A stretch of 64,000 nucleotides of DNA, taken from positions 15,994,001 through 16,058,000 of the forward strand of contig NC_088317.1 of the NCBI RefSeq assembly GCF_910592395.1. Direction: 5' to 3'. The notes beneath the pieces were generated by a model. The model was not told the DNA's origin. It did not search any database and saw only the letters and a program-made list of their open reading frames with translations. Both the position numbers and the translations under genes were made by a program. The stretch's first letter is position 1, and each line of letters starts with the position of its first letter. The stretch is from Lineus longissimus. Lineage: Eukaryota; Nemertea; Pilidiophora; Heteronemertea; Lineidae. Shown here piece by piece: positions 47,942 to 59,270 of the stretch.

Positions 47942-49002
47942 TAAAAGGTAAACGTAGTCCCCGACGAACGCTAGGACGACATGTGTTAAGTGTTGTACCT
48001 AATTTTGTAATTGGCAGTGAAATTTATCTCTGTCCTTTTCAGCCAATAATCGCTGACTATCAACACATCAGCAGTTTTATGGTAGACCAAAGGTTTCAAC
48101 CTATAGTTGATCAATTTAGGTTCGATGGAAAACATGGCCTGTTTCTCGCTTATCATCAAAATGAAATAACTGTGATTTTTGTGAGATCTAATATGACACG
48201 TGTAACTTTGCCTGTCCCAAAGATAAAAGGCCGTCAACGGAGAAATGTTCTTCACGGTCGCACCCTCATTGGAACTATGGGCCTGGGCACGTTGTACTTC
48301 ATTGTCCTCGAAGCCATTAAGGCGCGAGGCAATCTTGGCGTCCTCACACTAAACGATAGGTGTGGGCTTTTTAATCGCATTATCCCCATACCTCAAATCA
48401 AAGAATGTTTCGGAAGTGTCAGTAAAGTCAGTACGTCGACTAGCATATTTGTTGTCAGTTGCGAGGGTAGAATAGCCTCGGATACGTGGTTTGTTGTTTT
48501 TAGATTAGCGAGGAAGGGAGGATTGCACCTGGAACCTGTGACCGTGTCACATAAACTGCATGGAAAGGGAACGTTGAAGATAGTATGGATTTCACGTTAT
48601 GATTTTGTTGCGTGGTTCACAGAAGGGGAAGAGTTGTTGTTGTTTAGAATCGAACTAATGTACAAGGTTTTTCGACTGAAGCTGGTGTTCAGCAGGGATG
48701 TTAATCTGACCGATGTACTCTGGGATGCGAGTACCAGAGCCATTCTGCTCTTAACAAGCAAGAACATGATCGGCTGGGTCGCGAAAGAACACTTAAAACC
48801 CGAAAGTTCGCCGATGAAAAGAGATAAGGTCGACCTACAAGTTCGAGTTACTGTTTTGGAGACCAATTCTTTTATCGGCTGTCGCTTTCGTGAGTGTTTT
48901 CTTGTTGGCAATGGTGATTTATTTCAGGCCATGTTTATCAGTGGGAAAGACGGGCGCAAAAGGTTACATCGTATTGAGGTCAGTCAGCCAAGATATGCAT
49001 AA
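47923..49002 (+). CDS. Candidate P-family relative, terminal exon (function unknown)
   Basis: A 359-codon open frame. Its first codons (to about 47950) lie in the GGCAAGCC transposon, so the true coding start is probably a splice acceptor downstream; CTGTCCTTTTCAG ending at about 48042 is the best candidate. Hydrophobic strands recur (GLFLAYHQNEITVIFV, TLYFIVLEA, SIFVVSCEG, DFVAWFTEGEELLLFRI, AILLLTSKNMIGWV) in the same order and spacing as in the P1 proteins, and the end GNGDLFQAMFISGKDGRKR resembles NRNLVFLDAEYDKRQKHG. Identity is low, so kinship is an inference. The long frame and good composition argue for a real exon. It points away from the truncated relative at 47043-47330. Confidence 0.5.
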   Translation: MPSSHFLKGKRSPRRTLGRHVLSVVPNFVIGSEIYLCPFQPIIADYQHISSFMVDQRFQPIVDQFRFDGKHGLFLAYHQNEITVIFVRSNMTRVTLPVPKIKGRQRRNVLHGRTLIGTMGLGTLYFIVLEAIKARGNLGVLTLNDRCGLFNRIIPIPQIKECFGSVSKVSTSTSIFVVSCEGRIASDTWFVVFRLARKGGLHLEPVTVSHKLHGKGTLKIVWISRYDFVAWFTEGEELLLFRIELMYKVFRLKLVFSRDVNLTDVLWDASTRAILLLTSKNMIGWVAKEHLKPESSPMKRDKVDLQVRVTVLETNSFIGCRFRECFLVGNGDLFQAMFISGKDGRKRLHRIEVSQPRYA

Positions 49003-50214
49003 AACGTAAAGATTTAATCAAAAGAAAATTCGCAAAAAGCAACATTTCGCTTAATTTGGCTGTGTTTCTTCAGCATTTTTATACACAAAATGCTACGCTG
49101 GTCACCCTCGACTAACAGAAGGGTGTAGCTGCAATTATAAACACCTATTACTGGTCTGTTTGTGAAGAGTTTGTACAGAAATCCTGGTTTCGGTAGATCA
49201 AAGAAAATTTGAAGCCCTTATTATGTAGCTCAAAGTATACTAGGGACATAATTTTCTTTTTCTACCAACGGTTTGTCTGATTCTGCTACTTAAGTGGCGG
49301 TTTTCCGCATTCCAAGGCTAGGCCGATGTAGCAGTCCAAAAAGTCTCCTGAAAAAGTGACCTTCCCTGTGGTATGATGACGGATTAGAGTGCGTGGACCT
49401 TTAGCGACCATGCAATGAGAACAATATGTGAACAACGAAGACATACGATGTCGCCTATTTTGGATATGATTGATAGGTGATCCGTCACTTTCTCACGTTT
49501 TGTGAAAACTAAAAATTGAGATGATGTGACGAATCGCAATTTAATCACTTTATTATCTATTAAAAACAAGGATTCGGGAGTTTTTAGCCGAGTCATGACA
49601 ACGTCCAAGATGTCAAAAGATTGAAAAATATCTGCCTGCTGGATCAATCAACGTTAGGACTGATTAAGGAGATATTTTCTCGTACAGCGAGTCAAGGCAG
49701 CCATCGCGGGATTCATGTGATTCCACTAGAGCGACGGTTGCATGCCGAGTTCCCGGCGCTTGTCATCTACCCAAATGCGGATACTCTGCCCGGGGTACTC
49801 TGAATCCCGCTGCCCTGGCAAACCTACGTTCGGGTCCAGCGGTTATTGCTAATTACAATTGAACTGCTGGTGTCGTCTTTTGATGATATTTTTGCTCCTC
49901 AGCAACTGCTCTAGCGGGGAGTTTTGATTAACAATGAGTAAAGAGTGTTATTGGAAGGTGAACTTAGTCGATTTCTTCTTCATTTGACACTCTAAGCTTT
50001 TGGAAAATATTCGAATCAAGAGACGAAATTTCAACGATAGATAGAATATGACCAGGGAGCAATTCGGGCTGTGATTCCTTGTTTCAATACGGTTGATGAT
50101 AGAGTAGACTGGTCTGACCTCGTACGTCATATTTCAGAACTTGGGTACAAATTAGAGTTTTGATTTTACAATGTTGGTAGACTCGGTTGACATTGATGAG
50201 TATGGCAAGCTTCA
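49003..50214. other. Intergenic between the P-like exon and the P450 cluster
   Basis: Apart from the frame at 49384-49647, no gene or repeat is supported. Confidence 0.4.
49384..49647 (-). other. Strand-rich 87-codon frame, possibly a P-family fragment
   Basis: Contains PESLFLIDNKVIKLRFVTSS and IGDIVCLRCSHIVLIAWSL, alternating hydrophobic strands like the P proteins. No specific motif is shared, so this is a weak suggestion. Confidence 0.2.
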
Positions 50215-50325
50215 TCTAATATCTCACAGATATCAGTGTCTTTTAAGGAGCCAGACTCGAGGTGAAGCCAACTACATAGTCTATAAGCTTGATGCTGGCT
50301 CTCCACTAGGAAGTCTATATCTGTT
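50215..50325 (-). pseudogene. Decayed copy of the last CYP exon
   Basis: The stretch ATATCAGTGTCTT..AAGGAGCC and the following bases repeat, with many changes, the 3' end of CYP-A (50338-50420). The minus-strand reading …SLAP*KTLISV has an in-frame stop in place of the tyrosine codon of APYKTLIS. It is a tandem relic of a third P450 terminal exon or a local duplication. Confidence 0.65.
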
Positions 50326-50337
50326 GGTATGCTAAAT

Positions 50338-53300
50338 CTAATGTCTCTTAGATATCAGTGTCTTATAAGGAGCCGGACTCATAGTGAGTCCAACAACTGG
50401 CTCCAAGCTTGGCTCAGCTTCTCCAGGCGGGAGTGAAATCGTGAACTTGTGCAGCAGTGTCGCAAAGATAAGGAATGCCTCCATTCTCGCCAGGTTTTCC
50501 CCAAGGCATTGGCGGCGCCCTGGAAAGATATGACATTACATAGCAAGAGATCTAGCCCTATGGGAAAAGTATGAATACACCTCTAAGACATTGCTAGTTC
50601 GTCTGCGTCGTTCGGGCTTCAAAGTTTCAGGCATATTTGCCAAGTTGCATTGGTCGCAGCTTCAACTTACCTTAGAGCAACCAGCCAAACGGTGGTTACT
50701 CTAACAACTTACCGATGCCAAAAGGAATGAACTCCGGTCTGGTTACAACCTCGCCACTCTCGTTCAGGAAGTGTCTTGGGTCGAATTTCTCGGGCGATTC
50801 CCACACCTTCGGGTCACGGAGAAGGTACCAGATGTTCGGATGGACGAATGCACCCTTGGGGATGGTGTACCCACGGAATTGGATGTCGCGCTGGTTGTTT
50901 GCGTGAGGTACTGCGAGGGGGGCTACCGAGCCCAGTCGCATGACCTGAAGAAAGAATGAACCTACTTCGTGTAGTCAAGCAGTGGTAGAATGGATAGCAC
51001 TTTGAATCTCTCTTTCTGTTATGATACGACTGTAGGAAATACTCGGGGATGGTATGTGGCAACATTGACAGATTTTTTTTCAAGGGGGTTAATGTTAATG
51101 AACTGAAGCATTAAATTTGAATGCACACAGGGTCTTCCTTTGGAGAGGGCTCAGGAGGGCTTAGTAAGCAAGATTTGCGGTCTCCATTATTCTGTGTCTC
51201 ATTCTGCGTGTTTGTTCTTGTTGTGAAGTCTCATTATGGTGGGGTTGCCCGGAGGAGGTGTCCGACATCAGCTGCAAACGCATTGCCAAGGAGAGCACTC
51301 ACATGGACACCACAGGGGAGACGGAATAGAGGCAGACCAAGAGAGACCTGGCGGCGTTCCATGGCAAAGGAACTTCAAGAGAAGGGCCTAACGTGGGAGG
51401 CAGCCAGACAGCGAGCAGCCAACAGACTTGAGTGGAGGACCCTGGGGAACGCCCCATGTGCCACCTAGGGCACGAAGGGTCCTAAGAGAGAAGAGGTGTC
51501 CGACATCAGCTGCAAGCAGCTGTTCACTTGGAAATACCGGATGGAGTAGGCCTAAGATTTTGCTTGCCCTTCCGTAGTTCAAGGTATTCTACTTAATAAA
51601 ACATCGGAGAAATGCAGCCTGCCGAAATCATAAAGTTACGCGACAATTTCAGTAATAGAATCCACAATAAAATCTCCAAGCTTCGTCATTAGTAACGGTT
51701 GCTGAGTGATGGACTAGAACCGTTTGTTAGCGTAATTTTGCCCTACGGAGCAATTGCTAGCTATTCTCTCATTGGGAGATTGCCCACAATTTTCAGTTGG
51801 GTCCCGGTGGCACACCAGCATGCGCAGAGAAAATGTCTTCACCTCAAAGAGCGTGGCATCAGTGTAAGGAAGCAGCCGCCTTTCCTTGAGCGTCACTATC
51901 CCATCCGTGCCCAAGACGTCGTCTAATTCTGCCTGGACCTTCTCCTGGACGTCTGGGTTGGTCATCATGTACAAAACCGCCCAACTGAGGGTTGTTGATG
52001 TCGTCTCGACTCCAGCGAAGAACAGTTCGACCACATTCCATCTGAGCTGCTCATCTGAAAACAAGTTGGAAATGCCATCCACAGATGATATATCAGTGTG
52101 CAGTGTAAATACTGACACTTCACCGTTAATTGTGGGGGCGGAGAATGTGAAAACTGCTGTGATAATTATGTAGGATTCGCTATTAAAAGAAGCGAAGGAT
52201 TTGGATTGAAAAATCGAGCGTAGTATATTCTTCTCGAGTGGAGTCTGACATTAGCTCGGTCGTTAGTGCCGAGTGCTGGCCTGAAGTTCAGGATGCATCC
52301 AGGTTATGTGCAAACACGATATTTTAAAACGAAATTTGCTCTTGGCTGCAGGTCTTCGGCGGTTCTCAACAGCTTCATATTCAATGACTTTGGTCGCAGT
52401 TGCAGCCAAAAGCCCTGTCTTTTTTTCATCAAGGGACAGTCCTGCAGAAAGTGCCTTGGCGTTCGGTCGCCAAGTTCGCATTCGCACTCGGCAGGTACCA
52501 ACGTTTTGGTTTGAAGCCCTTGTTTCCTCAGGTGCTGGTGGATTCCGGAGTCTCCATGGACCGAGTCGGCTACGAACTTGATATTACCTGTGAATTCGTG
52601 GTCAGTGTCCTCACTATTCAGACGTCTCTGCTCGGCAATGCAAGCATCAATGTAGTCATGGATGTTGTCAGGATCAAACTTTTCCCTGTGCTCTGCTATT
52701 TGCTTATCCGTCATACTGGAAGAAGAAGGAATGTGTTGTATGGGTGGCACAAAAACAAATGGTCATACTTCCTCCTCTTGGGTCAATTGCATGGGAAAAT
52801 TTTCTAGACGAAATTTCATAATCAGACCAAGAATGATTCGGTCGAGTAGTCAATAGTCAATTTACTAGATAAAAATAAAATTTAAAAGAAGATTGATTCG
52901 GTCCTGATCAGTAGTTTTAGCTCAGCGTCAATTTTCTAAAAGTACGAGGAGAAATTTTACAGTAAGTTGTACCTCTCAACTTATAAAATCCCAAGCCCGA
53001 ATTAATTCTTAGAACTAAACAAAGAAAGAACTGGAAGAATTATAATATTACCTGAACAGCTGATTACAAAAAATCTCCTCTATCCGTTTCAGATTTGTAA
53101 TATCGCCGGGGAGATACCGCAGAATCGGCGAAATATTGGCAATGGAGCCGAATCTTGCCAGCCTGACATATTCGTTGAGAATCCCGGTGTATGAAAGAAA
53201 ATCCGCGTCATCGTAACTGTAATGTTTGCCAAAGGTCGATATGCAGACTATATTCGAAGCCACCATGTTAAGTAATGGCGACACGTCTTGAGCGGTGTTG

Positions 53301-54717
53301 TTCCGTTTTTCCAACTCGCTGCAAAGTTGCGTGGCCTCGCTCAGGATGTTCTTCTCGGCGGCCATTTTGCCCGCGAAATCTCGCAGCGTCGAGAGCGAGA
53401 AGTGGCGTTGTTTCTTCGACAGCTTCCCATTGCTGCTGATAAGTCCTGAAATATGAAATTGCCATCTCAATATTCTCCATAACATCATAGTGGATAGCCC
53501 ATTGCGTCAAAAATTCTTGGCGCCTAGAAATGGTGTTTATACAATAATTTAGGGGTCTTACCCAATCCTTTAGTCAAATACTTGTGGTAGAAGAATCTTT
53601 CCGGTCTGTCAGACAGGCTGTCATTTTGAAACGCCTCCTTCACTGCGTCGTACGAATGCAAGAAAATGTAAGGGTCGGGCCCGAGGTACAGGGAGACGAT
53701 GTCAGAGTTGTACTTCTTGGAGAGGTTTGCAGCGACTCGCGCTAGGTTGGGCTCTGAAATAAGGGGGCAAGTTGTTCAGTGGAGCGACAAAACACTGCCT
53801 TAGCCAATCACAGTCACAGAGACGCTGCAGTCGCTTTGCTGTCGCTGGTTCTCTGGACAAGGCTGTTACTCTTATTGGGAAATCTAGGCTACGCTGTGGT
53901 CCAGTAATCCTGCGGCTCGGACAATCCACAAGATGTCAGGAGGACCCTGGTTCGGGCCCCACTTTGAGCTAACTTGCCTTTCCCCACCTTTACGTATGAA
54001 CTATTACCGGTCTGAATACTCGGGCTGATTAAGCAGCTTATCTGAGTTACACTGAAATATTTCAGGATTGAGTTGAGACAAACAAGTGAAGTAGGGTGAT
54101 TTTATCTCCTACGTAGTTGTTATCAGACTGTTACTCAAAACTTCAAACTTTTTTTAGGTCAATTATGCAAAAATCTGTTCCAAGTGTTAAACCTTGGTAC
54201 ACAATAAAAGTAGGCTTCACATTCACTCCTTGAGCACCACAGACAGAGGTGTTCATAGTTAATCATGTCATGCAGTATTGCACTATGTCGTGCATTATTG
54301 CACTAGAAATCTTCATGTGTGTTGTCAAGGCCTACATGAAGCCCACGACTCGAGTCGCCTGTAAAGGTGGCTGATCTCAAGCCCTTTACATTCCCTCCTT
54401 GAGCACCACAGGTGAAGGTTTCCATAGTGCATCGGCCTTATGCATTAGGTACTTACGCATAAAGCTACATGGTGGTCATATGTTGCCATACGGCAACGAT
54501 TCCCAGTTTTAAGTGCAAGGCTACATGTACATCGACACTGTGTCGTATTACTCTTACCTATAAATGGTAGAGACCCCAATATGGGCATTCCCCACGGGCC
54601 GGGTGGAAGGTTCCTTGGCGATCGAAGGTAAGTCCAGCACACGGACAACACGAGGATACAGAGGAGACAAAGTGAGATATTGTCCACCAACAGTGTGCAT
54701 AACTGCTCCAATAACAT
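50338..54717 (-). CDS. CYP-A: cytochrome P450, CYP2-clan type
   Basis: Haem-thiolate monooxygenase, expected to be anchored in the ER membrane. Seven exons: 54558-54717, 53562-53753, 53052-53445, 52588-52715, 51843-52054, 50713-50944, 50338-50519. All have GT-AG borders and consistent phases (1,1,2,1,0,1), giving 1500 nt, 499 residues. An N-terminal anchor (LCLLCILVLSVCW) and a proline-rich hinge LPPGPWGMPILG lead in. The I-helix is AGVETT (305-310). The K-helix ExxR is EVMR (362-365), split by an intron. The PERF-like region is PEKFDPRHF. Haem loop FGIGRRQCLG has Cys444 and is split by a phase-1 intron after FGI, the place where vertebrate CYP2 genes have their last intron. Length and motifs are normal for the clan. 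Substrate cannot be deduced. A LINE fragment lies in intron 5. Confidence 0.95.
51278..51493 (+). mobile_element. LINE 3' fragment in CYP-A intron 5
   Basis: The plus frame …GRRNRGRPRETWRRSM…KGLTWEAARQRAANRLEWR…-stop is the characteristic C-terminus of non-LTR retrotransposon polyproteins (GRRKRGRPxxTWRR … W). A 23-bp repeat GTGTCCGACATCAGCTGCAA plus neighbours stands before (51254-51277) and after (51494-51517), which fits a LINE target duplication. Opposite in orientation to the host gene. Confidence 0.85.
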
Positions 54718-55336
54718 GACGAACAAACTCTTGAAAAATGTTAAGAAATTACAGCCCTTCTAGCTTTATTCACCAACAAGAGCGGCCTCCACTGTGAGTG
54801 TCGTTAAATTTTATGTAGTACACAAGGACATGTAGTCAAACCTAGGCACGTACGTAGTAATTCAACTCGGGCTTTTTTGACCCGACAGTGTGTTATTTAG
54901 ATAAAGGACTGTCACTCGGCTTTGACGTGTATAAAATTATCGAGGATGATGACCTTATTATGCACAAAGACTATCTCACTAGGTTGAGATGTGCGGACAG
55001 TTAAGTTACATTGTACCCATTATACAAGACCTGATGGAAAATGTCAATACCCATTTATCAAAGAATTGGAAGTTCGTGTGTATTGCACTAAGTTTGTAAA
55101 ATGAATTCGCGCTTGGCATGAGAGATTATAGGGGTTAAAAATCGGCTCCAACCGTGTTGATTCCCTTTTTATACGCCGTTCCGCCGTTAGTTTTAGTGGC
55201 GTTCGTCAAGGCGGGCGGGATGACTTGAGGGTATTGGAAAATCTCCCAATGAGACGCAGCCTATCATTTGCTGCTGAGCAAAAGTACGCTAGTCAGTACA
55301 CGGTGCAAATATCACCGTGCTACCGCTACCAGTGCG

Positions 55337-55351
55337 GGGGGGGGGGGGGGT
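55337..55351 (+). repeat. Poly-G tract downstream of CYP-B
   Basis: About 15 consecutive G. Such runs also occur as poly-C at about 63092-63106 and poly-G at about 31135-31148. G-quadruplex potential; length likely polymorphic. Confidence 0.8.
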
Positions 55352-55476
55352 AGGAGATTGGGTATTGAAGCAGCGAACAGCCAATGCGCGTCGAGACTTC
55401 CCATGCAAAGTTCTCGTTCATGTAAGCCGGGGCCGATCTTGAACTCTTTAACCTATCTTCTGTTTACATATTTACT

Positions 55477-58400
55477 CTAACGTCTCTTAGATATCAGTGT
55501 CCTATAAGGAGCCGGACTCATAGTGAGCCCAACAACTGGCTCCAAGCTCGGCTCAGCTTCTCCAGGCGGGAGTGAAAAGGTGAACTTGTGCAGCAGTGTC
55601 GCAAAGATAAGGAAAGTCTCCATCCTCGCCAAACTCTCTCCGGGGCATTGACGGCGGCCGATACCGAATGGAATGAACTCCTGTCGGGTAACAACCTTCC
55701 CGCTCTCGTTGAGGAAGTTTCTAGGATTGAACTGTTCGGGTGATTCCCAGACCTTCGGGTCGCGTTGTAGGAACCAGATGTTCGGGTGGACGTATGCCCC
55801 CTTGGGGATGGTGAACCCACGGAATTGGATGTCGTGGTGGTTGTTGCTATGTGGACCGGCGACGGAGCCCATGCCGAGCCTCATCACCTAAAGGAAAAAT
55901 TAGCAGAAATTCGTATGATACGTATTACTAGCTGGGCAGTGGAAATTACCAGTCGATTGAAAATTAAGGAACAGTTGGTAAAAGTGGTGTCATGCCTGAG
56001 ATGGTATCATACGTTGCGTTTAACTTCGTGTCACCGCCAGTAACCTCGCTGGGCGTCAGTTCCGATGTGACGAATTCCAAAGCAATTGAAGTAAAGTTAC
56101 TTGCTAAATATCATATCAAGGTACATGTATATGTAACGGGTATCGCAACTACGATGTTCGCATCATTCGAACCACTTAACCACGTGTCCGTCAAACGGCC
56201 GACCAAAGCAGTTTTTCCACGGAGGTGACCGCATTGAGAAACCACTTTAGTTGAATCGGGCCTTTACAGAGATAAGCAGCTCAAGATGAAAGGTATTACC
56301 TCCAGAAGTGCGGCATCAGTGTAGGACAGTCGCCGCCTATCCATGAGCGTAACCATCCCATCCTGACCCAAAACCTCGTCCAGTTCTGCTTGGACCTTCG
56401 CCTGCTCTTCTGGGTTTATCATCAGGTATAGTATCGCCCACTGTAGGGTTGTCGATGTGGTGTCGGCACCGGCGAAGAACAACTCGACCACATTCCATTT
56501 TAACTGTTCGTCTGATAACATAAAAGAGACAATTACGTCTATGACTAAAGGCGAAAATGAAAGACGGCGAAAGATAGCTGCCAATTAGCTCACAATTAGC
56601 AACAGCCACCGGCCAATTTAGAGTAAGCTCTAAGTTTGAGTTTACATCATCTTGCAATTGGCCACCACTGTTTATAATATCTCATACAGCCATGAGGGTC
56701 AGGATGCGTTTACATTGCAGTCGCGCTGTACCAGGTTATGTGTCACGTCTCACGATTCGTGAGTGGAGAAAAATTACACACATACGCATGTGAAGACTGC
56801 AATTTGGAAATAACTTTTCCATTCTTCAGTTCACGTGGTTGTGACACGTTACGCATGACATGTGAAAAACAAAAATGTGACTTGTTTTTGAATCCGGCCC
56901 AAACGTACCTGTCAACGTGTTTTCTGTGTCGCCTCCTCTCCCATGCTGCTGTTCGAGAAGACAAGCATCGATGTAGTCTTTGACGTTGTCAGGGTCGAAA
57001 TTCTCTCTGTGTTCAGCTATTTGCTTATCCGTCATACTGAAAGAAGAGAAGAGTTTACGTCTATAAGTAGGTAAATCCGTTTTTGCCATTTGAGAAAAAT
57101 TGCTTACAGGTTTTGAATTTAGCTAAAAATGCATTTGCCAATTTTCGACATTTTGATGATCAAAGTTTTAGTGTTATTGGTCCGAATGCTCCGAAATTTT
57201 GAAAGCAGATTAGTCATTATATAGGCAATGCCTTAGTGTGGTGAGAACTCCATAATTTTGGGTATGGCGCATAACGCGTTTTGCGATGAGGTTCATGTCC
57301 CTATCCCGGGAAGTCCTGCGGGGTGGGATTTTGTACCCATACTCGCGTGAGGCAACTACGCGGTAGTACCAATTAGCTGATAAAATATTACGGATGCTAT
57401 CTGCAACGTTCTAGTATCGAGTTTTCAATAATTTTCCAGTGACAGTGTGTTGCTAACTTCATAGCATATAATTTGAAATTCACCAGTGCGAATTTGCCAA
57501 CGACAGGTTGCGGCTGGTCATTATTCTGATCATCACAAGTCTACTTGGACAACATTTGCTACTAATGAAATACGCCCGTCAGACCAGCAGAGTCCGCATA
57601 CCCTTTTGCACATTTCTTTGAACTTTAACTTTGAAAGAACAGTATTACTGGGAACATACCAAAAGAGCTGAGAGAATATCTCATCGATCCGATTCAAGCT
57701 TGTAATATCGCCGGGGAGATACCGCAGTATGGGTGAAAGGTTAGCAAGAGAGCCAAACTTCGCCAGCCTAAAGTACTCATTGATAATCTCCGTATAGGAC
57801 AAAAACTCCGCGTCATCGTAACTGTACTGTCTGCCAAAGGTCGTGATACAGATGATATTCGAAGCCGCCATGTTAAACAGGGGCGTCATGTCAAAACTTG
57901 TCTTGTCTCGCTTGTCGATTTCGCTTGAAAGTTGCTCTACCTCGCTCAGGATGTTTTTCTCGGCGGCCATTTTGCCCGCAAAATCTCGCAGCGCCGAGAG
58001 CGTGAAGTGGCGTTGTTTTCTCGACAGCTTGCCATTGCTGGAAATAAGCCCTGAAAAACAACGTTTTCATGAGTTTTCACGGTGAATCACTGCATCGAAA
58101 TCATCTTAGTGTTTGTGAAAGAAATACAACTATTCCTTCCCTATTACATTTGGGTAAATGATTTTTGCCCCAATGCAAGTGTCCTTGATCCTTTTTGAAG
58201 CGAAAACGACCAAATACAGTCACGTGTTTGATTCAATTGAGATCAATTGTCACCGATAAACAGCTCGGAGGTGTGTGTTAGAGTGATTCCTTTAGCATAG
58301 AATGAGCAGAGCTAGAGTAAAAATCACGAAAACTGTTCGCGGCGAAGGTCGCGAAAATCTCCTACGCGCGAAATTTCCTTTTCTTCCGTATCTGTCTTCT

Positions 58401-58660
58401 TGGGGACTTCTCCTAAGTAGCCTCGGAAAATTCAAAGGTGAATCTATTAAAGATAGAAAGAGACTTACCTCTTCCTTTGGACAAATACTTGCTGTAGAAG
58501 AAGCTCTCCGGTCTGTCCGACAGGCTCTCATTTTGAAACGCCTCCTTCACCGCTTCGTACGAATGCAAGAAAATGAAAAGGTCGGGCCCGAGGTACAGGG
58601 AGACGATGTCAGAGTTGTACTTCTTGGAGAGGTTTGCAGCAACTCTGGCAAGGTGAGGCT
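55477..58660 (-). CDS. CYP-B: second CYP2-clan P450, first exon lost
   Basis: Five exons match CYP-A exons 2-7 one to one: 58469-58660, 57660-58050, 56909-57036, 56300-56511, 55477-55887 (192, 391, 128, 212 and 411 nt). Splice phases are the same. The I-helix is AGADTT, ExxR is EVMR, and the haem loop FGIGRRQCPGE is uninterrupted: the last intron of CYP-A is absent here. The C-terminus is SPAPYRTLISKRR. No usable first exon is visible; the matching sequence at 58861-58955 has stops. The remaining exons are open and show conserved splice sites, so it is either a recently dead gene or one using an unseen upstream exon. Head-to-tail with CYP-A, 760 bp apart: a tandem duplication. Confidence 0.85.
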
Positions 58661-58860
58661 CTGAAATGAGACGGGTATTGATGTTTTGAGTTCTACTTGT
58701 AAAGACTTTGTGGTGTATACATGAACCATTAACGAAGGGGAAATAGGTAGGAGCCAGAGAGTCCCCTTTAAGTTTTTTTAACAGATTATTGCAGTCAGTT
58801 AACTCTAACGAATCAGAACTTGGACGTTATTGTAAACAACAGATTAATGGTCGATACCCC

Positions 58861-58955
58861 AAATGAGTATTCTCAACGGAAGGTTAAAGGTTCCCTGGCT
58901 ACCTCAACTACATGTAGGTCCAGCACACAAACAACACCACGATATAAAAAGATGC
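58861..58955 (-). pseudogene. Decayed exon 1 of CYP-B
   Basis: Minus-strand sequence aligns with CYP-A exon 1 from the anchor (…VVLFVCWTY against …VLSVCWTYLRSP) to the hinge. It contains stop codons just after the WTY and where the PPGP hinge should be, with small indels. The start codon region is not recognisable. Confidence 0.7.
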
Positions 58956-59270
58956 CTCTCATTCACTCATTGGGCACCACATGTAAAGGTTCTCATAGTA
59001 CATCAGTGTATTATCATGTTACTTATATGTAAAGGACATTAATACATACTTTAGAAGAAGATCTGGGATTGTGTCATCCACGCATAAGAGAGTGTGTAAA
59101 ATAATGCAATTTGTCCAATTGTAAAATTGCCTTTTTCGTTGTTTAAAGGGGGACTACATGGCATGGACCCGGAAACAGCCCGCTATCAGGATCCAGCTCA
59201 TCTAGACTGATCTGATCATGGAATATCATGGAATATTTTCCTAAAGCCATCTTTCTCTCTGTCGTTGCAG

